Source: Pseudomonas sp. B28(2017) (lineage in GTDB: Bacteria > Pseudomonadota > Gammaproteobacteria > Pseudomonadales > Pseudomonadaceae). From it: a stretch of DNA of 64,000 nt. Location: contig NZ_NEJH01000001.1 in assembly GCF_002113025.1 (NCBI RefSeq), forward strand, positions 496,001-560,000, read 5' to 3'. The translations under genes and the position numbers were made by a program. Positions 30,215 through 41,583 of the stretch are shown here, one piece after another. The notes beneath the pieces are model-generated. The model did not search any database. It was not told the DNA's origin and was given only the letters and a program-made list of their open reading frames with translations. Numbering within the stretch: the stretch's first letter is position 1; each line of letters begins with the position of its first letter.

Positions 30215-30604
30215 ATGAGCATTACTCGTTATGGCACCGGCAGCACCGCCGCTGGCGGTGCGCCTCGCCCTTTCGCCCGCGCCGTTGAAGCCGATGGCTG
30301 GCTGCACGTTTCCGGGCAGGTGCCGGCGGTGGATGGCGAGATCATTACTGGCGGCATCGTCGAACAGACCCACCAGACCATGAAGAACCTGATCGCGATT
30401 CTCGAAGAGGCAGGTTTTAGCCTGGAAGATGTGGTGCGTGCCGGGGTGTGGCTGGAGGATCCGCGGGATTTCACGAGTTTCAACAAGGTCTTCTCCGAGT
30501 ACTTCAAACCTGAGCATGCACCGGCCCGGGCTTGTGTGCAGGCGAGCATGATGGTCGACTGCAAGGTCGAGATCGACTGTATTGCCTACAAGAAAAAGGC
30601 TTGA
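30215..30604 (+). CDS. RidA-family imine deaminase
   Basis: 129 residues, start ATG at 30215 with AGGAG upstream. The YjgF/RidA core shows HVSGQVPAV, GGIVEQTHQTMKNL and the substrate-contact region APARACVQASM. RidA proteins hydrolyse reactive enamine/imine intermediates made by PLP enzymes. This suits the D-serine dehydratase-like enzyme 950 bp downstream. Thirty bases separate it from the ATPase, so it belongs to the transporter operon. Confidence 0.9.
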   Translation: MSITRYGTGSTAAGGAPRPFARAVEADGWLHVSGQVPAVDGEIITGGIVEQTHQTMKNLIAILEEAGFSLEDVVRAGVWLEDPRDFTSFNKVFSEYFKPEHAPARACVQASMMVDCKVEIDCIAYKKKA

Positions 30605-30620
30605 GAATTGCGGTGAATTC

Positions 30621-30684
30621 TTCGCGAGCAGGCTCACTCCCACAGGGGGACGCATTCCAATGTGGGAGCGAGCCTGCTCGCGAA
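30621..30684. repeat. REP doublet after the RidA gene
   Basis: Inverted REP copies at 30621-30643 and 30662-30684 lie between the RidA and IclR genes. Confidence 0.9.
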
Positions 30685-30750
30685 GGCGGCCTTACGGTCG
30701 CCACCAAACTCTGCGGTAAACTCCCGGCACTTTGAATGGGAACCACTGAA

Positions 30751-31515
30751 ATGACCGAAGACACCATCAAGCGCCGGGCACGCGGTCTGGACCGGGCGTT
30801 CGATATCCTCGATTTCCTCAAGGAGATCGGCCAGCCCCTGCGCCCGAACGACATCGCCAACGGCATCGGCAGCCCCAAATCCACGGTCTACGAACTGGTG
30901 GCCTCGCTGCTGGAACGGCGGATCCTGGAGCCGGTGGGCAAAGACGGTCATGTCTACCTCGGTCGTCAGTTGTACTTTCTCGGCCAGGCGCATTTGCGCC
31001 ATTTCGACCTCACCCGCGAGGCCGATCACGCCTTGCAGGAAATCGTCAGCCAGACCCGTGAAACGGCGCAGATGTGCCTGCTTAACGGGCGCAAATACAC
31101 CGTTGCGCTGATGAAGGAGGGGGAACGGCATTTCCGCATTTCCTCGGACATCGGCGAAAACGCGCCCATCCCCTGGACCGCATCCGGGCGCCTGTTGCTG
31201 GCGCACTTGAGCGACCAGGAAATCGTCGACCTGATAGACCACGATGACTTCATCCTGCCCGACGGCGAGCGTCTGCCGCTTGAGCAGTTCCTCAAGGAAA
31301 TCCGTCAGGCCGGTATCGATGGTTTCTTTTCTTTCGATAGCGTCGCCGACACCTTTACCCATTGCTTCGCCGCGCCGGTCAAAGACCCCGGTGGCGTGGC
31401 CATCGCGACCCTGTGCATCGTCGCCCCCCGGGCCGATGCCAAGAACAACTACAACGACTATCGCCGGGTGCTGATCGAAAGCGCCAACAGCCTGGCCCGT
31501 CGCATCAACGAATAA
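30751..31515 (+). CDS. IclR-family transcriptional regulator
   Basis: 254 residues from the ATG at 30751; an in-frame ATG at 30736 is possible. The winged helix at the N-terminus (ANGIGSPKSTVYELVASLLE) is followed by the GAF-like effector domain (ASGRLLLAHLS and FSFDSVADTFTHCFAAPV). IclR proteins sense small organic acids. Placement between transporter, RidA and catabolic enzymes suggests it controls this amino-acid-use locus. Confidence 0.92.
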   Translation: MTEDTIKRRARGLDRAFDILDFLKEIGQPLRPNDIANGIGSPKSTVYELVASLLERRILEPVGKDGHVYLGRQLYFLGQAHLRHFDLTREADHALQEIVSQTRETAQMCLLNGRKYTVALMKEGERHFRISSDIGENAPIPWTASGRLLLAHLSDQEIVDLIDHDDFILPDGERLPLEQFLKEIRQAGIDGFFSFDSVADTFTHCFAAPVKDPGGVAIATLCIVAPRADAKNNYNDYRRVLIESANSLARRINE

Positions 31516-31554
31516 CAGCGGCTGCCTGCGGCCGCGTGAACGAGGAGTTCGACC

Positions 31555-32772
31555 ATGCCTACTGCCCCCAATACAGCCAACGTGGATAAAGGCGCAGCCC
31601 TGATCGGTGCCAGCCTGGTGCGCGACGTCAGCCTGCCCGCGCTGGTCCTGCACCGCGAGGCGCTGGAGCACAACATCCGCTGGATGCAGGCGTTCGTCAG
31701 TCACAGCGGTGCAGAGCTGGCGCCCCATGGCAAGACCAGCATGACCCCGGCATTGTTCCGTCGCCAACTGGATGCCGGTGCCTGGGGCATCACCCTGGCC
31801 AGTGCTACACAAACCCGTGCGGCCTACGCCCATGGTGTGCGCCGCGTGCTGATGGCCAACCAGTTGGTCGGAACGCCGAACATGGCGCTGATCGCCGACC
31901 TGTTGGCTGATCCGGCGTTCGACTTCTATTGCATGGTCGACCACCCGGATAACGTTGCCGATCTTGGCGCCTATTTCGCCTCCCGCGGTGTGCGCCTCAA
32001 CGTCATGATCGAATACGGCGTGGTCGGTGGTCGATGCGGTTGCCGCAGTGAACAGGAGGTGCTCGATCTGGCCAAGGCCATCGCCGCGCAACCGGCCCTG
32101 GCTCTGACCGGGATCGAAGGCTACGAAGGGGTGATCCATGGCGATCACGCCGTGACCGGTATTCGCGCTTTCGCCGCGTCCCTGGTGCGTCTGGCGGTGC
32201 AGTTGCAGGACAGTGGCGCGTTCGCCATTGCCAAACCAATCATCACCGCATCGGGTTCGGCCTGGTATGACTTGATTGCCGAGTCCTTCGAAGCGCAGAA
32301 CGCCGCTGGACGCTTCCTCAGCGTGCTGCGTCCGGGCAGCTATGTGGCTCACGACCATGGCATCTACAAGGAAGCGCAGTGCTGCGTGCTCGACCGTCGC
32401 AGCGACCTGCACGAAGGCCTGCGCCCGGCGCTGGAAGTGTGGGCGCATGTGCAGTCGTTGCCGGAGCCAGGGTTTGCGGTGATTGCCCTGGGTAAACGCG
32501 ACGTGGCCTACGACGCCGGTTTGCCGGTGCCGTTGCTGCGTTACAAGGCTGGCGTGGTGCCGGCCAGCGGCGATGATGTGAGTGCCTGCAAAGTCACCGC
32601 TGTGATGGACCAGCATGCGTTCATGACCGTGGCGCCGGGGGTTGATCTGCGGGTGGGCGACATCATTTCGTTCGGCACTTCGCACCCGTGCCTGACGTTC
32701 GACAAGTGGCGCATCGGCTGCCTGGTAGACGAGCAACTGAACGTCATCGAGACCATGGAAACCTGTTTCTAA
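31555..32772 (+). CDS. PLP-dependent D-serine dehydratase-like / D-threonine aldolase-like enzyme
   Basis: 405 residues. The N-terminal alanine-racemase-type barrel holds the PLP lysine in LAPHGKTSMTP (about residue 60). The C-terminal beta domain has the DSD1 zinc pattern, a histidine in MDQHAFMTV and the H-X-C in TSHPCLTFDKW. The family removes ammonia from D-serine and related D-amino acids or splits D-threonine; which one cannot be said. It follows the IclR gene by 40 bp, with GAGGAG before the ATG. Confidence 0.88.
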   Translation: MPTAPNTANVDKGAALIGASLVRDVSLPALVLHREALEHNIRWMQAFVSHSGAELAPHGKTSMTPALFRRQLDAGAWGITLASATQTRAAYAHGVRRVLMANQLVGTPNMALIADLLADPAFDFYCMVDHPDNVADLGAYFASRGVRLNVMIEYGVVGGRCGCRSEQEVLDLAKAIAAQPALALTGIEGYEGVIHGDHAVTGIRAFAASLVRLAVQLQDSGAFAIAKPIITASGSAWYDLIAESFEAQNAAGRFLSVLRPGSYVAHDHGIYKEAQCCVLDRRSDLHEGLRPALEVWAHVQSLPEPGFAVIALGKRDVAYDAGLPVPLLRYKAGVVPASGDDVSACKVTAVMDQHAFMTVAPGVDLRVGDIISFGTSHPCLTFDKWRIGCLVDEQLNVIETMETCF

Positions 32773-32793
32773 GGTTCAGGACCGAGGCGCGGC

Positions 32794-32859
32794 CTTCGCG
32801 AGCAGGCTCGCTCCCACATTGGAATGCATTCCCCTGTGGGAGCGGGCTTGCCCGCGAAG
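32794..32859. repeat. REP doublet upstream of the kinase gene
   Basis: Inverted copies at 32794-32817 and 32836-32859 lie in the 130-bp gap between the PLP enzyme and the kinase. Confidence 0.9.
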
Positions 32860-32902
32860 AGGCCCGACCAGACAAAAGAGCAATACCAGAGACCCCACAA
32901 CA

Positions 32903-33835
32903 ATGAACACCATCAACACCCTCGGCCCCGATACCCCACGCATCGCCCTGATCGGTGAGTGCATGATCGAGTTGCAGCATCGCGCCGATGGCAGCCTGCA
33001 ACAGAGCTTCGGCGGCGACACCTTGAACACGGCGGTGTACCTGTCCCGGGAACTGGGGGCGAGCGGCACCGTGGACTACGTCACCGCCCTGGGCGATGAC
33101 AGTTTCAGCGATGCGATGTGCCGCAGCTGGGCGGCGGAAAATATCGGGCTCGACATGGTTCAGCGCCTGCCCGAACGTCTGCCGGGTTTGTATTGCATCC
33201 AGACTGACGCGGCGGGCGAGCGTCGCTTTCTGTACTGGCGCAATGAAGCGGCGGTTCGCGATTGCTTCACTACGCCGACCGCCGAGCCGATCCTGGCGGC
33301 GCTGCCGGATTACGACGTGCTGTACTTCAGCGGCATCACCCTGGCGGTACTCGGCGTGGAAGGCCGTGAAAAATTGCTGGAAACCCTGATCGAAGCCCGT
33401 CAGCGCGATGCGCGAATCGTGTTCGACAACAATTACCGGCCACGGCTGTGGGCCTCGGTCGAGGACGCCCGGGCGGCGTATCGCCGTGTGCTGCCGTATG
33501 TCGACCTGGCGTTGCTGACAGTGGATGACGAACAGGCGTTGTTCGGTTATGTCGATTGTGACGCAGTGTTTGCCGCGTATGAACAGATCGGTACGCCGGA
33601 GGTGGTGCTCAAGCGCGGCGCTGAAGCGTGCCTGATTCGTTGTACGGGGGAGTCGTTCGAAGTGCCGGCACAGAAGGTCGAGCGGGTGGTGGACACCACG
33701 GCGGCGGGGGATTCGTTCAGTGCGGCGTATCTGGCTTCGCGGCTCAAGGGCGGTAGCCCCGAGGAAGCCGCCGAGGCCGGGCATCGGTTGGCGAGCCGGG
33801 TGATCCAGGTGCCGGGGGCGCTGATCCCAAGGTGA
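32903..33835 (+). CDS. PfkB-family sugar kinase, 2-keto-3-deoxygluconate kinase type
   Basis: 310 residues from the ATG at 32903; earlier in-frame codons would translate the REP. Features are ALIGECMIELQ at the start, FGGDTLNTAVYLSRELG, FDNNYRPRLW, and the C-terminal catalytic motif DTTAAGDSFSAAYLASRL. The general family has GAGD; here AAGD keeps the catalytic aspartate. It resembles KDG kinases. A sugar-acid kinase at the end of an amino-acid locus is unexpected, so its true substrate is open. Confidence 0.85.
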   Translation: MNTINTLGPDTPRIALIGECMIELQHRADGSLQQSFGGDTLNTAVYLSRELGASGTVDYVTALGDDSFSDAMCRSWAAENIGLDMVQRLPERLPGLYCIQTDAAGERRFLYWRNEAAVRDCFTTPTAEPILAALPDYDVLYFSGITLAVLGVEGREKLLETLIEARQRDARIVFDNNYRPRLWASVEDARAAYRRVLPYVDLALLTVDDEQALFGYVDCDAVFAAYEQIGTPEVVLKRGAEACLIRCTGESFEVPAQKVERVVDTTAAGDSFSAAYLASRLKGGSPEEAAEAGHRLASRVIQVPGALIPR

Positions 33836-33865
33836 GCGGTGAATGGCCGCTGGCTGCGCCATCGG

Positions 33866-33885
33866 ATCGCGAGCTTGCTCGCGAT
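33866..33885. repeat. Short REP-like palindrome
   Basis: A 20-bp palindrome with arms ATCGCGAGC / GCTCGCGAT lies between the ends of the kinase and ppiC genes. It is the stem of a REP without its outer arms. Confidence 0.6.
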
Positions 33886-33906
33886 GGGGGCCGAAAGCCA
33901 ACAGCA

Positions 33907-34182
33907 TCAATCCCGGTAGAACACCTGCACCAGGTGATATCCGAACTTGCTCTTGATCGGCCCATGGACCACCCGCAGCGGCTTCTTGAAGATCACCGCG
34001 TCGATCACGCCGACCATCTGCCCCGGCCGTACTTCGCCGAGGTCACCGCCGCGCTTGCCCGATGGGCAGGTCGAATACTTCCTGGCCAGCACATCAAACG
34101 CTTCACCCTTGGCGATGCGTTGTTTGAGCTGCTCGGCTTCTTCCGAGGTTTTCACCAGGATATGGCGGGCTTGAGCTTTCAT
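33907..34182 (-). CDS. ppiC: Peptidyl-prolyl cis-trans isomerase, parvulin type
   Basis: 91 residues from the ATG at 34182, the size of the free-standing cytoplasmic PpiC. The parvulin signature is complete: ARHILVKTSEEA, ARKYSTCPSGKRGGDLGEV and FGYHLVQV. It speeds proline isomerisation during folding. AAGG lies about 12 bases before the start. It is a single-gene unit, 68 bp beyond the hybrid kinase stop on the same strand. Confidence 0.95.
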   Translation of the reverse strand: MKAQARHILVKTSEEAEQLKQRIAKGEAFDVLARKYSTCPSGKRGGDLGEVRPGQMVGVIDAVIFKKPLRVVHGPIKSKFGYHLVQVFYRD

Positions 34183-34250
34183 GGGGCGGTTACCTTGCAA
34201 CGGTGGTGGCTATGTGGGTGGCAGTGGGGGGGGCGCGATTATGCCTCAAC

Positions 34251-36788
34251 TCAGTCCGGTTGGCCGATCATCGTACGAATCTTGTTGGCCAGCAGGTCGA
34301 TGGAAAACGGTTTGCTCACCATGTCCATGCCTTCTTCGAGGAAGCCCTGGCGTTCGGCGGCGATCTCCGCGTAACCGGTCATGAACAGCACTTTCAGTCC
34401 GGGGCGATGCTGGCGGGCGATTTCTGCCAGTTGTCGGCCATTCATGCCCGGTAACCCCACGTCGGTCACCAGCAGGTCCACCCGCAGGTCTGACTCGAGT
34501 ACCGGCAGGGCGCCCCTGGCATCTTCGGCTTCATGGGCGCGATAACCGAGCTCCTTGAGCAGGTCCAGTACCAGCATGCGCACCGCCGCATCGTCCTCGA
34601 CCAGCATCACGGTTTCGCCGGCAATCGCCGCCGGTGCCTCGCCGACGATGGGTGACAGGACCTTTTCCGGCTCGGTCGAATGTAGCCGCGGCAGGTACAA
34701 GCGTACGCTGGTGCCCCGGCCGGGCAGGCTGAACAGACTGACGTGACCTCCCGATTGCTGGGCGAAGCCGTAAATCATCGACAAGCCCAAACCGGTGCCC
34801 TGGCCGATGGGTTTGGTGGTGAAGAAGGGGTCGAATGCCTTGGCCAGCACCGAGGGCGTCATGCCAGTGCCGTTGTCGTTGACGGCAATCATCACGTAGT
34901 CGCCGGCCTTGACCGGTTCCAGGGTCGTAAGGTCACTGCCGTCGAGGTACACGTTGGCAGTTTCGATCTGCAACTCACCGCCCTCGTGCATGGCGTCCCG
35001 GGCGTTGATCACCAGGTTGAGCAAGGCGTTTTCCAGCTGGCTGACATCGGTGCTGACCCACCAGACGTTCGCGGCCAGTTGCAGCTTGAGTTCGATGTGG
35101 TCGCCCTTGGTGCGACTGAGCAGGTCTTCGAGCGAATGAATCAACTCGTTGGGGTTCAGCGGCTTGCGGTTGAGCGACTGACGCCGGGAGAATGCCAGCA
35201 AGCGATGGGTGAGGGCGGCGGCACGGTTGGCCGAAGACACGGCCGCCTCGGTGAATCGGCCGATCTCGCTGACACGCCCGTCGGCAATGTAGCGTTGCAT
35301 CAGGTCGAGGCTGCCAATGATGCCGGTGAGCATGTTGTTGAAGTCATGGGCGATGCCACCGGTAAGCTGCCCGACCGCTTCCATTTTCTGGGCGTGGCGC
35401 AAGGCGTCTTCGGCCCGCTCACGCTCGAACATCTCGTTTTGCAAACGCTCGTTGGCCTCGGCCAGTTGCCGGGTGCGGGCGGCAACCCGTTCCTCAAGGG
35501 TTTCGTTCAGAATGCGCAGGGCTTCTTCAGTCTTTTTGCGTTCGGTTTCGTCGATCACGAAGATATAGAAGCCATTCACTGCACCGTCCGCACCGTGGCG
35601 CGGCAGGTAGTTCATCAAGGCCTGGCGGATGCTGCCGTCGCGGTGTGGCGTGCTGATGCTGAAACTGCAGGGCCGGCCGGACAGCGCCTCGGTGATATAC
35701 GGGGCGCGCAGCGCATAGGCCTCTTCGCCGAGCACTTCAAGAATGGTCCGCCCGTACAGTTCTTGCGGCGTCAGCCCGTACCAGTCGAGGTACGCCGAAT
35801 TGTTCAGGCGAAAGCGTTCTTCGCGGTCGACGTAGCTGATCAGGACCGGCATGGCATTGATGATCAGTTGCAGTTCGGTCTGGCTTTGCCGCAGGGCCTG
35901 TTCGGTGTGTTTGCGTTCGGTCAGGTCCAGGGCGGCGCCGAGGAAACGGGTCGGTCGGCCGTGGTGATCCTTGTAACAGCGACCGCGGGCAAACACCCAG
36001 CGCATCTGGCCGTCGGTTTGCAGCAGGCGATATTCCTCGGCGTATTCGCTGCCGTGGGTGATGCAATGCTTGATGCTGCGGGCGATCAGGGCACGGTCTT
36101 GCGGGTGTACGCCGTGCAGGTACTCACTGATCGGCAACTGGTTGGCCATGGCCGGGTCGATACCGTGCAACTGGGCAAAATGTGCATCGGCGATGAAACG
36201 GTCCTCGCTGATGTCCCAGTCCCAGGTGCCGACCGCATCGGTGGCGGCAAGGGCCAGTTGCAAGCGCTCCTCGGTTTCACGCTGGGCCTTGAGGCTGGCC
36301 GCCGAGCGCTGTTCGAGTTCGAGGGCGATGCGCCGGCGTTCGTTGGTTTCGATGGCGGTGACCAGAATCCCGGCCACCTCGGCACTTTCGTCGCGGATCG
36401 GGCTATAGGTCAGGTCGAGCCAGAAGTCGGACTCCCGACCCTCACGCTGCAGGGTAAAGCGCTGCTCGCTGTAGGTTCGTACCTGACCTTGCAGGACGGC
36501 GCGGTATATCGGGTCGGTAAAGTCTTTCAACTCAGGCCAGATCAGATGCGCCGGTTGCCCGAAAGCATGTGGATGTTTGCTTCCGGCGAGCAGGGCGAAG
36601 CCGTCGTTGTAGATCTGCGTCAGTTGCGGGCCCCATAGCAGCAACATCGGCATCGGTGAGTGAATGACGATGTCCACGGCGGTTCGCAGGCTCTGTGGCC
36701 AGCTGCTGGCAGCGCCCAGCGGACTGTTTGCCCAGTCGAGCCGGGCTATCAGGGCCTGCGCATCACTGCCGGTCGGTATTGCGTTCAT
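34251..36788 (-). CDS. PAS-domain hybrid sensor histidine kinase/response regulator
   Basis: 845 residues from the ATG at 36788 (AGGA upstream); a GTG at 36824 is the alternative. Domains in order: an N-terminal PAS-like sensor (about 15-150), two more PAS/PAC modules (about 165-300 and 305-425), a coiled coil, HisKA with the phospho-histidine in [11 protein letters not shown] (about 485), HATPase with [10 protein letters not shown] and GTGLGLSM, and a C-terminal receiver with the aspartate in [12 protein letters not shown]. No membrane helices are seen, so it is a cytoplasmic sensor. There is no separate output regulator beside it; the signal is unknown. Confidence 0.92.
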   Translation of the reverse strand: MNAIPTGSDAQALIARLDWANSPLGAASSWPQSLRTAVDIVIHSPMPMLLLWGPQLTQIYNDGFALLAGSKHPHAFGQPAHLIWPELKDFTDPIYRAVLQGQVRTYSEQRFTLQREGRESDFWLDLTYSPIRDESAEVAGILVTAIETNERRRIALELEQRSAASLKAQRETEERLQLALAATDAVGTWDWDISEDRFIADAHFAQLHGIDPAMANQLPISEYLHGVHPQDRALIARSIKHCITHGSEYAEEYRLLQTDGQMRWVFARGRCYKDHHGRPTRFLGAALDLTERKHTEQALRQSQTELQLIINAMPVLISYVDREERFRLNNSAYLDWYGLTPQELYGRTILEVLGEEAYALRAPYITEALSGRPCSFSISTPHRDGSIRQALMNYLPRHGADGAVNGFYIFVIDETERKKTEEALRILNETLEERVAARTRQLAEANERLQNEMFERERAEDALRHAQKMEAVGQLTGGIAHDFNNMLTGIIGSLDLMQRYIADGRVSEIGRFTEAAVSSANRAAALTHRLLAFSRRQSLNRKPLNPNELIHSLEDLLSRTKGDHIELKLQLAANVWWVSTDVSQLENALLNLVINARDAMHEGGELQIETANVYLDGSDLTTLEPVKAGDYVMIAVNDNGTGMTPSVLAKAFDPFFTTKPIGQGTGLGLSMIYGFAQQSGGHVSLFSLPGRGTSVRLYLPRLHSTEPEKVLSPIVGEAPAAIAGETVMLVEDDAAVRMLVLDLLKELGYRAHEAEDARGALPVLESDLRVDLLVTDVGLPGMNGRQLAEIARQHRPGLKVLFMTGYAEIAAERQGFLEEGMDMVSKPFSIDLLANKIRTMIGQPD

Positions 36789-36934
36789 CAAGGAGTCCTG
36801 CGCCTGAGTCGCTTTATCTGGCACCTATTCTTGCACAGGTGGTCGATGCTGGAGGATCCGGTGGGGTAAGTGGTTTGAAGGTTTTAACAGGTTAGTGTGG
36901 GTTTCCCCATATTCTGCGACTTGGCAGTAACCTT

Positions 36935-37022
36935 GTGGGAGCGAGCCTGCTCGCGAAGAGGTCGGCACATTCAATATCCATACGGCCTGACTCGCCGCCT
37001 TCGCGAGCAGGCTCTCTCCCAC
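36935..37022. repeat. REP doublet between the hybrid kinase and acetoacetyl-CoA synthetase genes
   Basis: Copies at 36935-36958 and 36999-37022 face each other; the second has one change in its arm (GGCTCTCTCCCAC). Confidence 0.88.
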
Positions 37023-37037
37023 AGATTTCTCGGTGCT

Positions 37038-38993
<1,956 letters not shown>

Positions 38994-39022
38994 GGTTTGC
39001 CTCTTCTTCTATATTCAAAGCC

Positions 39023-39101
39023 ATTCGCGAGCAGGCTCGCTCCCACAGACGCCACAGAAACGGTGGGAGCGATGGTGCGGCGATCCGACCTGCTCGCGAA
39101 G
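39023..39101. repeat. REP doublet, second copy interrupted by a 15-16 base insert
   Basis: A normal copy is at 39023-39046. In the facing copy (39063-39101) the arms GTGGGAGCGA and CCTGCTCGCGAAG are split by TGGTGCGGCGATCCGA. It lies inside the ketone-body operon between the dehydrogenase and synthetase genes. Confidence 0.8.
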
Positions 39102-39126
39102 AACGATAACGCGGTTTAGTGGACAG

Positions 39127-39900
39127 TTACTGCGCCAGCCACCCACCATCCACATTCCACGCGGCGCCACGCACCTGGCTGCCGGCATCGCTGCACAGGA
39201 ACAGCACCAGTTCACCCAGTTGCGGCGGCGTCACGAACTCCAGCGATGGCTGCTTCTCGGCGAGCAAATCATGCTGCGCCTGCTGCGGATCAACGCCACT
39301 GGCGGCACGGTCATCGATCTGCTTTTGCACCAGCGGCGTCAGTACCCAGCCTGGGCAGATCGCATTGCAGGTGACCTGGGTGGTCGCGGTTTCCAGCGCG
39401 ACCACTTTGGTCAGGCCGATCACCCCATGCTTGGCCGCGACATAGGCTGACTTGCCCACCGAGCCGACCAGGCCATGCACCGAGGCAATGTTGATTACCC
39501 TGCCCCAGCCCTTGGCGCGCATGCCCGGCAGACTCAAACGGGTGCTGTGGAACACCGACGACAGGTTGATGGCGATGATCGAATCCCAGCGCTCCACCGG
39601 AAACTCATCCACCGCTGCGACGTGTTGAATACCTGCATTATTGACCAGAATGTCGACGCCGCCGAACTCGCGTTCGGCGTAGGCGATCATGTCGGCAATC
39701 TGTGCCGGATCGCTGACATCGGCCGGGTGATGGCCGACCTTGCCGCCGAACTGTTGCACCTCGGCGATCACGCTGGAGGCATCGCCGAAGCCGTTGAGGA
39801 TCAGGTTGGCCCCGGCCTTGGCCAGGCTGAGGGCGATCCCCAGGCCGATGCCGCTGGTGGAGCCGGTGACCAGTGCGGTCTTGCCCGAAAGAGTCGTCAT
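39127..39900 (-). CDS. bdhA: 3-hydroxybutyrate dehydrogenase
   Basis: 257 residues from the ATG at 39900. It is a short-chain dehydrogenase with the NAD-binding TGSTSGIGLG, NNAG, and the catalytic Ser-Tyr-Lys (INIASVHGLVGS and SAYVAAKHG). The C-terminal AWNVDGGWLAQ and the inner QKQIDDRA region are typical of D-3-hydroxybutyrate dehydrogenases. It oxidises 3-hydroxybutyrate to acetoacetate, the substrate of the synthetase encoded after it. It starts seven bases after the permease stop. Confidence 0.94.
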   Translation of the reverse strand: MTTLSGKTALVTGSTSGIGLGIALSLAKAGANLILNGFGDASSVIAEVQQFGGKVGHHPADVSDPAQIADMIAYAEREFGGVDILVNNAGIQHVAAVDEFPVERWDSIIAINLSSVFHSTRLSLPGMRAKGWGRVINIASVHGLVGSVGKSAYVAAKHGVIGLTKVVALETATTQVTCNAICPGWVLTPLVQKQIDDRAASGVDPQQAQHDLLAEKQPSLEFVTPPQLGELVLFLCSDAGSQVRGAAWNVDGGWLAQ

Positions 39901-39907
39901 GAATACC

Positions 39908-41299
39908 TCACACAATGCCAGTGGCGTAGAAGGTGCCGATCACCACGAAAACCGCCAGGGTCTTGATCAGCGTAATACAGAAAATGTCTTTATAAGCCTC
40001 GCGGTGGGTCAGCCCGGTGACCGCCAACAGGGTAATCACTGCGCCGTTGTGCGGCAGGGTGTCCATGCCGCCGCTGGCCATCGCGGCGACCCGGTGCAGC
40101 ACTTCCAGCGGAATGTTCGCAGCATGGGCGGCGCTGATGAACTGCTCGGACATCGCCGCCAGCGCGATGCTCATGCCACCCGAGGCGGAACCGGTGATGC
40201 CGGCCAGCAGGGTCACGGTAATCGCTTCGTTGACCAGCGGGTTGGGAATGCTCTTCAGCCAGTCGGCCAGCACCAGAAAGCCGGGCAGGGACGCGATCAC
40301 GGCACCGAATCCATATTCCGAGGCGGTGTTCATGGCTGCCAGCAGCGCACCGCTGACCGCGCTTTTACTGCCTTCGGCGAGTTTGCGGCTGATCGCCTTG
40401 TAGCCGAACGCCAGCACCATGAGAATGCCCACCAACAGCGCGGCCTGGACCGCCCAGATCGCCGTGAGCTTGGCGATTTCCGTGGTTACCGGCGCGGCCA
40501 TGCCCGGCAGCGCCAGGCTGTGGGTCTTGCCGTACCACTGGGGAATCCACTGGGTGAACAGCAGGTTCATGATGCCCACCGCCAGCAGCGGAGACAGGGC
40601 GATCCAGGGATTGGGCAGTTTGATGTCGGCGGCGGTTTCCGGCTCGTTGCGCAGGTCCGAACCGTAGCCCTCACCGGTACGCTGGGCCTTGTTGCGCTGG
40701 CGCTGGAGAAACAGCATGCCGGCGCAGAACACGAAGATCGTGCCGATCACGCCCAGCCACGGCGCTGCCCAGGCAGTGGTGTTGAAGAAGGTGCTGGGGA
40801 TGATGTTCTGGATCTGTGGAGTGCCGGGCAGGGCGTCCATGGTGAACGAGAAGGCGCCGAGGGCAATCGTCGCCGGGATCAACCGCTTGGGGATGTTGCT
40901 CTGGCGGAACATTTCCGCGGCAAACGGATAGACCGCGAATACCACCACAAACAACGATACGCCGCCGTAGGTCAGCAAGGCGCAGACCAGCACGATCACC
41001 AGCATCGCCTGGCGGGTGCCGAGCAGGCGAATCGCGGCCGCGACGATGGAGCGCGAGAAGCCGGACAGTTCGATCAACTTGCCGAACACCGCGCCGAGCA
41101 GGAACACCGGGAAATACAGCTTGATGAAACCGACCATTTTTTCCATGAACACCCCGGTGAAAGCGGGGGCGACGGCAGACGGGTCAGTCAGCAGGACAGC
41201 GCCGAGGGCGGCAATCGGGGCAAAAAGGATAACGCTGTAGCCACGGTAGGCAGCCAGCATCAGCAGCGCGAGGGCTGCCAAGGCAATGATCACACTCAT
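39908..41299 (-). CDS. GntP-family permease, probable 3-hydroxybutyrate/acetoacetate importer
   Basis: 463 residues with about 12 hydrophobic helices. The family traits are seen in the N-terminal LAAYRGYSVILFAPIAALGA and the TLPHNGAVITLLAVTGL loop. GntP permeases take up gluconate or hydroxy acids; the adjacent dehydrogenase and synthetase make 3-hydroxybutyrate the likely substrate. It is the first gene of the operon, behind a sigma-54 promoter. GGAG stands before the ATG. Confidence 0.9.
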   Translation of the reverse strand: MSVIIALAALALLMLAAYRGYSVILFAPIAALGAVLLTDPSAVAPAFTGVFMEKMVGFIKLYFPVFLLGAVFGKLIELSGFSRSIVAAAIRLLGTRQAMLVIVLVCALLTYGGVSLFVVVFAVYPFAAEMFRQSNIPKRLIPATIALGAFSFTMDALPGTPQIQNIIPSTFFNTTAWAAPWLGVIGTIFVFCAGMLFLQRQRNKAQRTGEGYGSDLRNEPETAADIKLPNPWIALSPLLAVGIMNLLFTQWIPQWYGKTHSLALPGMAAPVTTEIAKLTAIWAVQAALLVGILMVLAFGYKAISRKLAEGSKSAVSGALLAAMNTASEYGFGAVIASLPGFLVLADWLKSIPNPLVNEAITVTLLAGITGSASGGMSIALAAMSEQFISAAHAANIPLEVLHRVAAMASGGMDTLPHNGAVITLLAVTGLTHREAYKDIFCITLIKTLAVFVVIGTFYATGIV

Positions 41300-41356
41300 G
41301 GTGTGTCTCCTGGTTTGTTATTTTTGTAGGGTCAAACTTGACAGGAGAGGCGTATA

Positions 41357-41371
41357 GCGAGTTTTGTGCCA
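41357..41371 (-). promoter_or_regulatory. Sigma-54 promoter of the ketone-body operon
   Basis: On the minus strand TGGCACAAAACTCGC has GG-N10-GC spacing, 58 bp before the permease ATG. The divergent-side neighbour is a sigma-54 activator gene, which supports function. About 17 bp upstream lies an inverted repeat AAATATA-N4-TATATTT (about 41388-41405); this is closer than usual for an enhancer site. Confidence 0.75.
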
Positions 41372-41470
41372 GATGCTTAACTTGTTGAAATATAAGGATA
41401 TATTTTGATTTGAATGATGCTGTAAAGAAATATTGTCTCTGTATTGAGACCTTTTCGGTAGTGCCGGCCT

Positions 41471-41550
41471 CTTCGCGGGCAAGCCCGCTCCCATAGTTGA
41501 CCGAGTTGGTCAGTGGAACACCGTATCCTGTAGGAGCGAGCTTGCTCGCT
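41471..41550. repeat. REP doublet between the operon promoter and the activator gene
   Basis: Copies at 41471-41494 (CTTCGCGGGCAAGCCCGCTC type) and 41530-41550 face each other. Confidence 0.85.
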
Positions 41551-41583
41551 ATAGTTTGTCTAGCAATGGAGACTCGTGTCTCC

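Noticed and set aside
32819..32902. N-terminal extension of the PfkB kinase
   Set aside because: The added residues are a translation of the REP doublet (the GERAC/PRRG pattern), and the family starts at the ATG at 32903.
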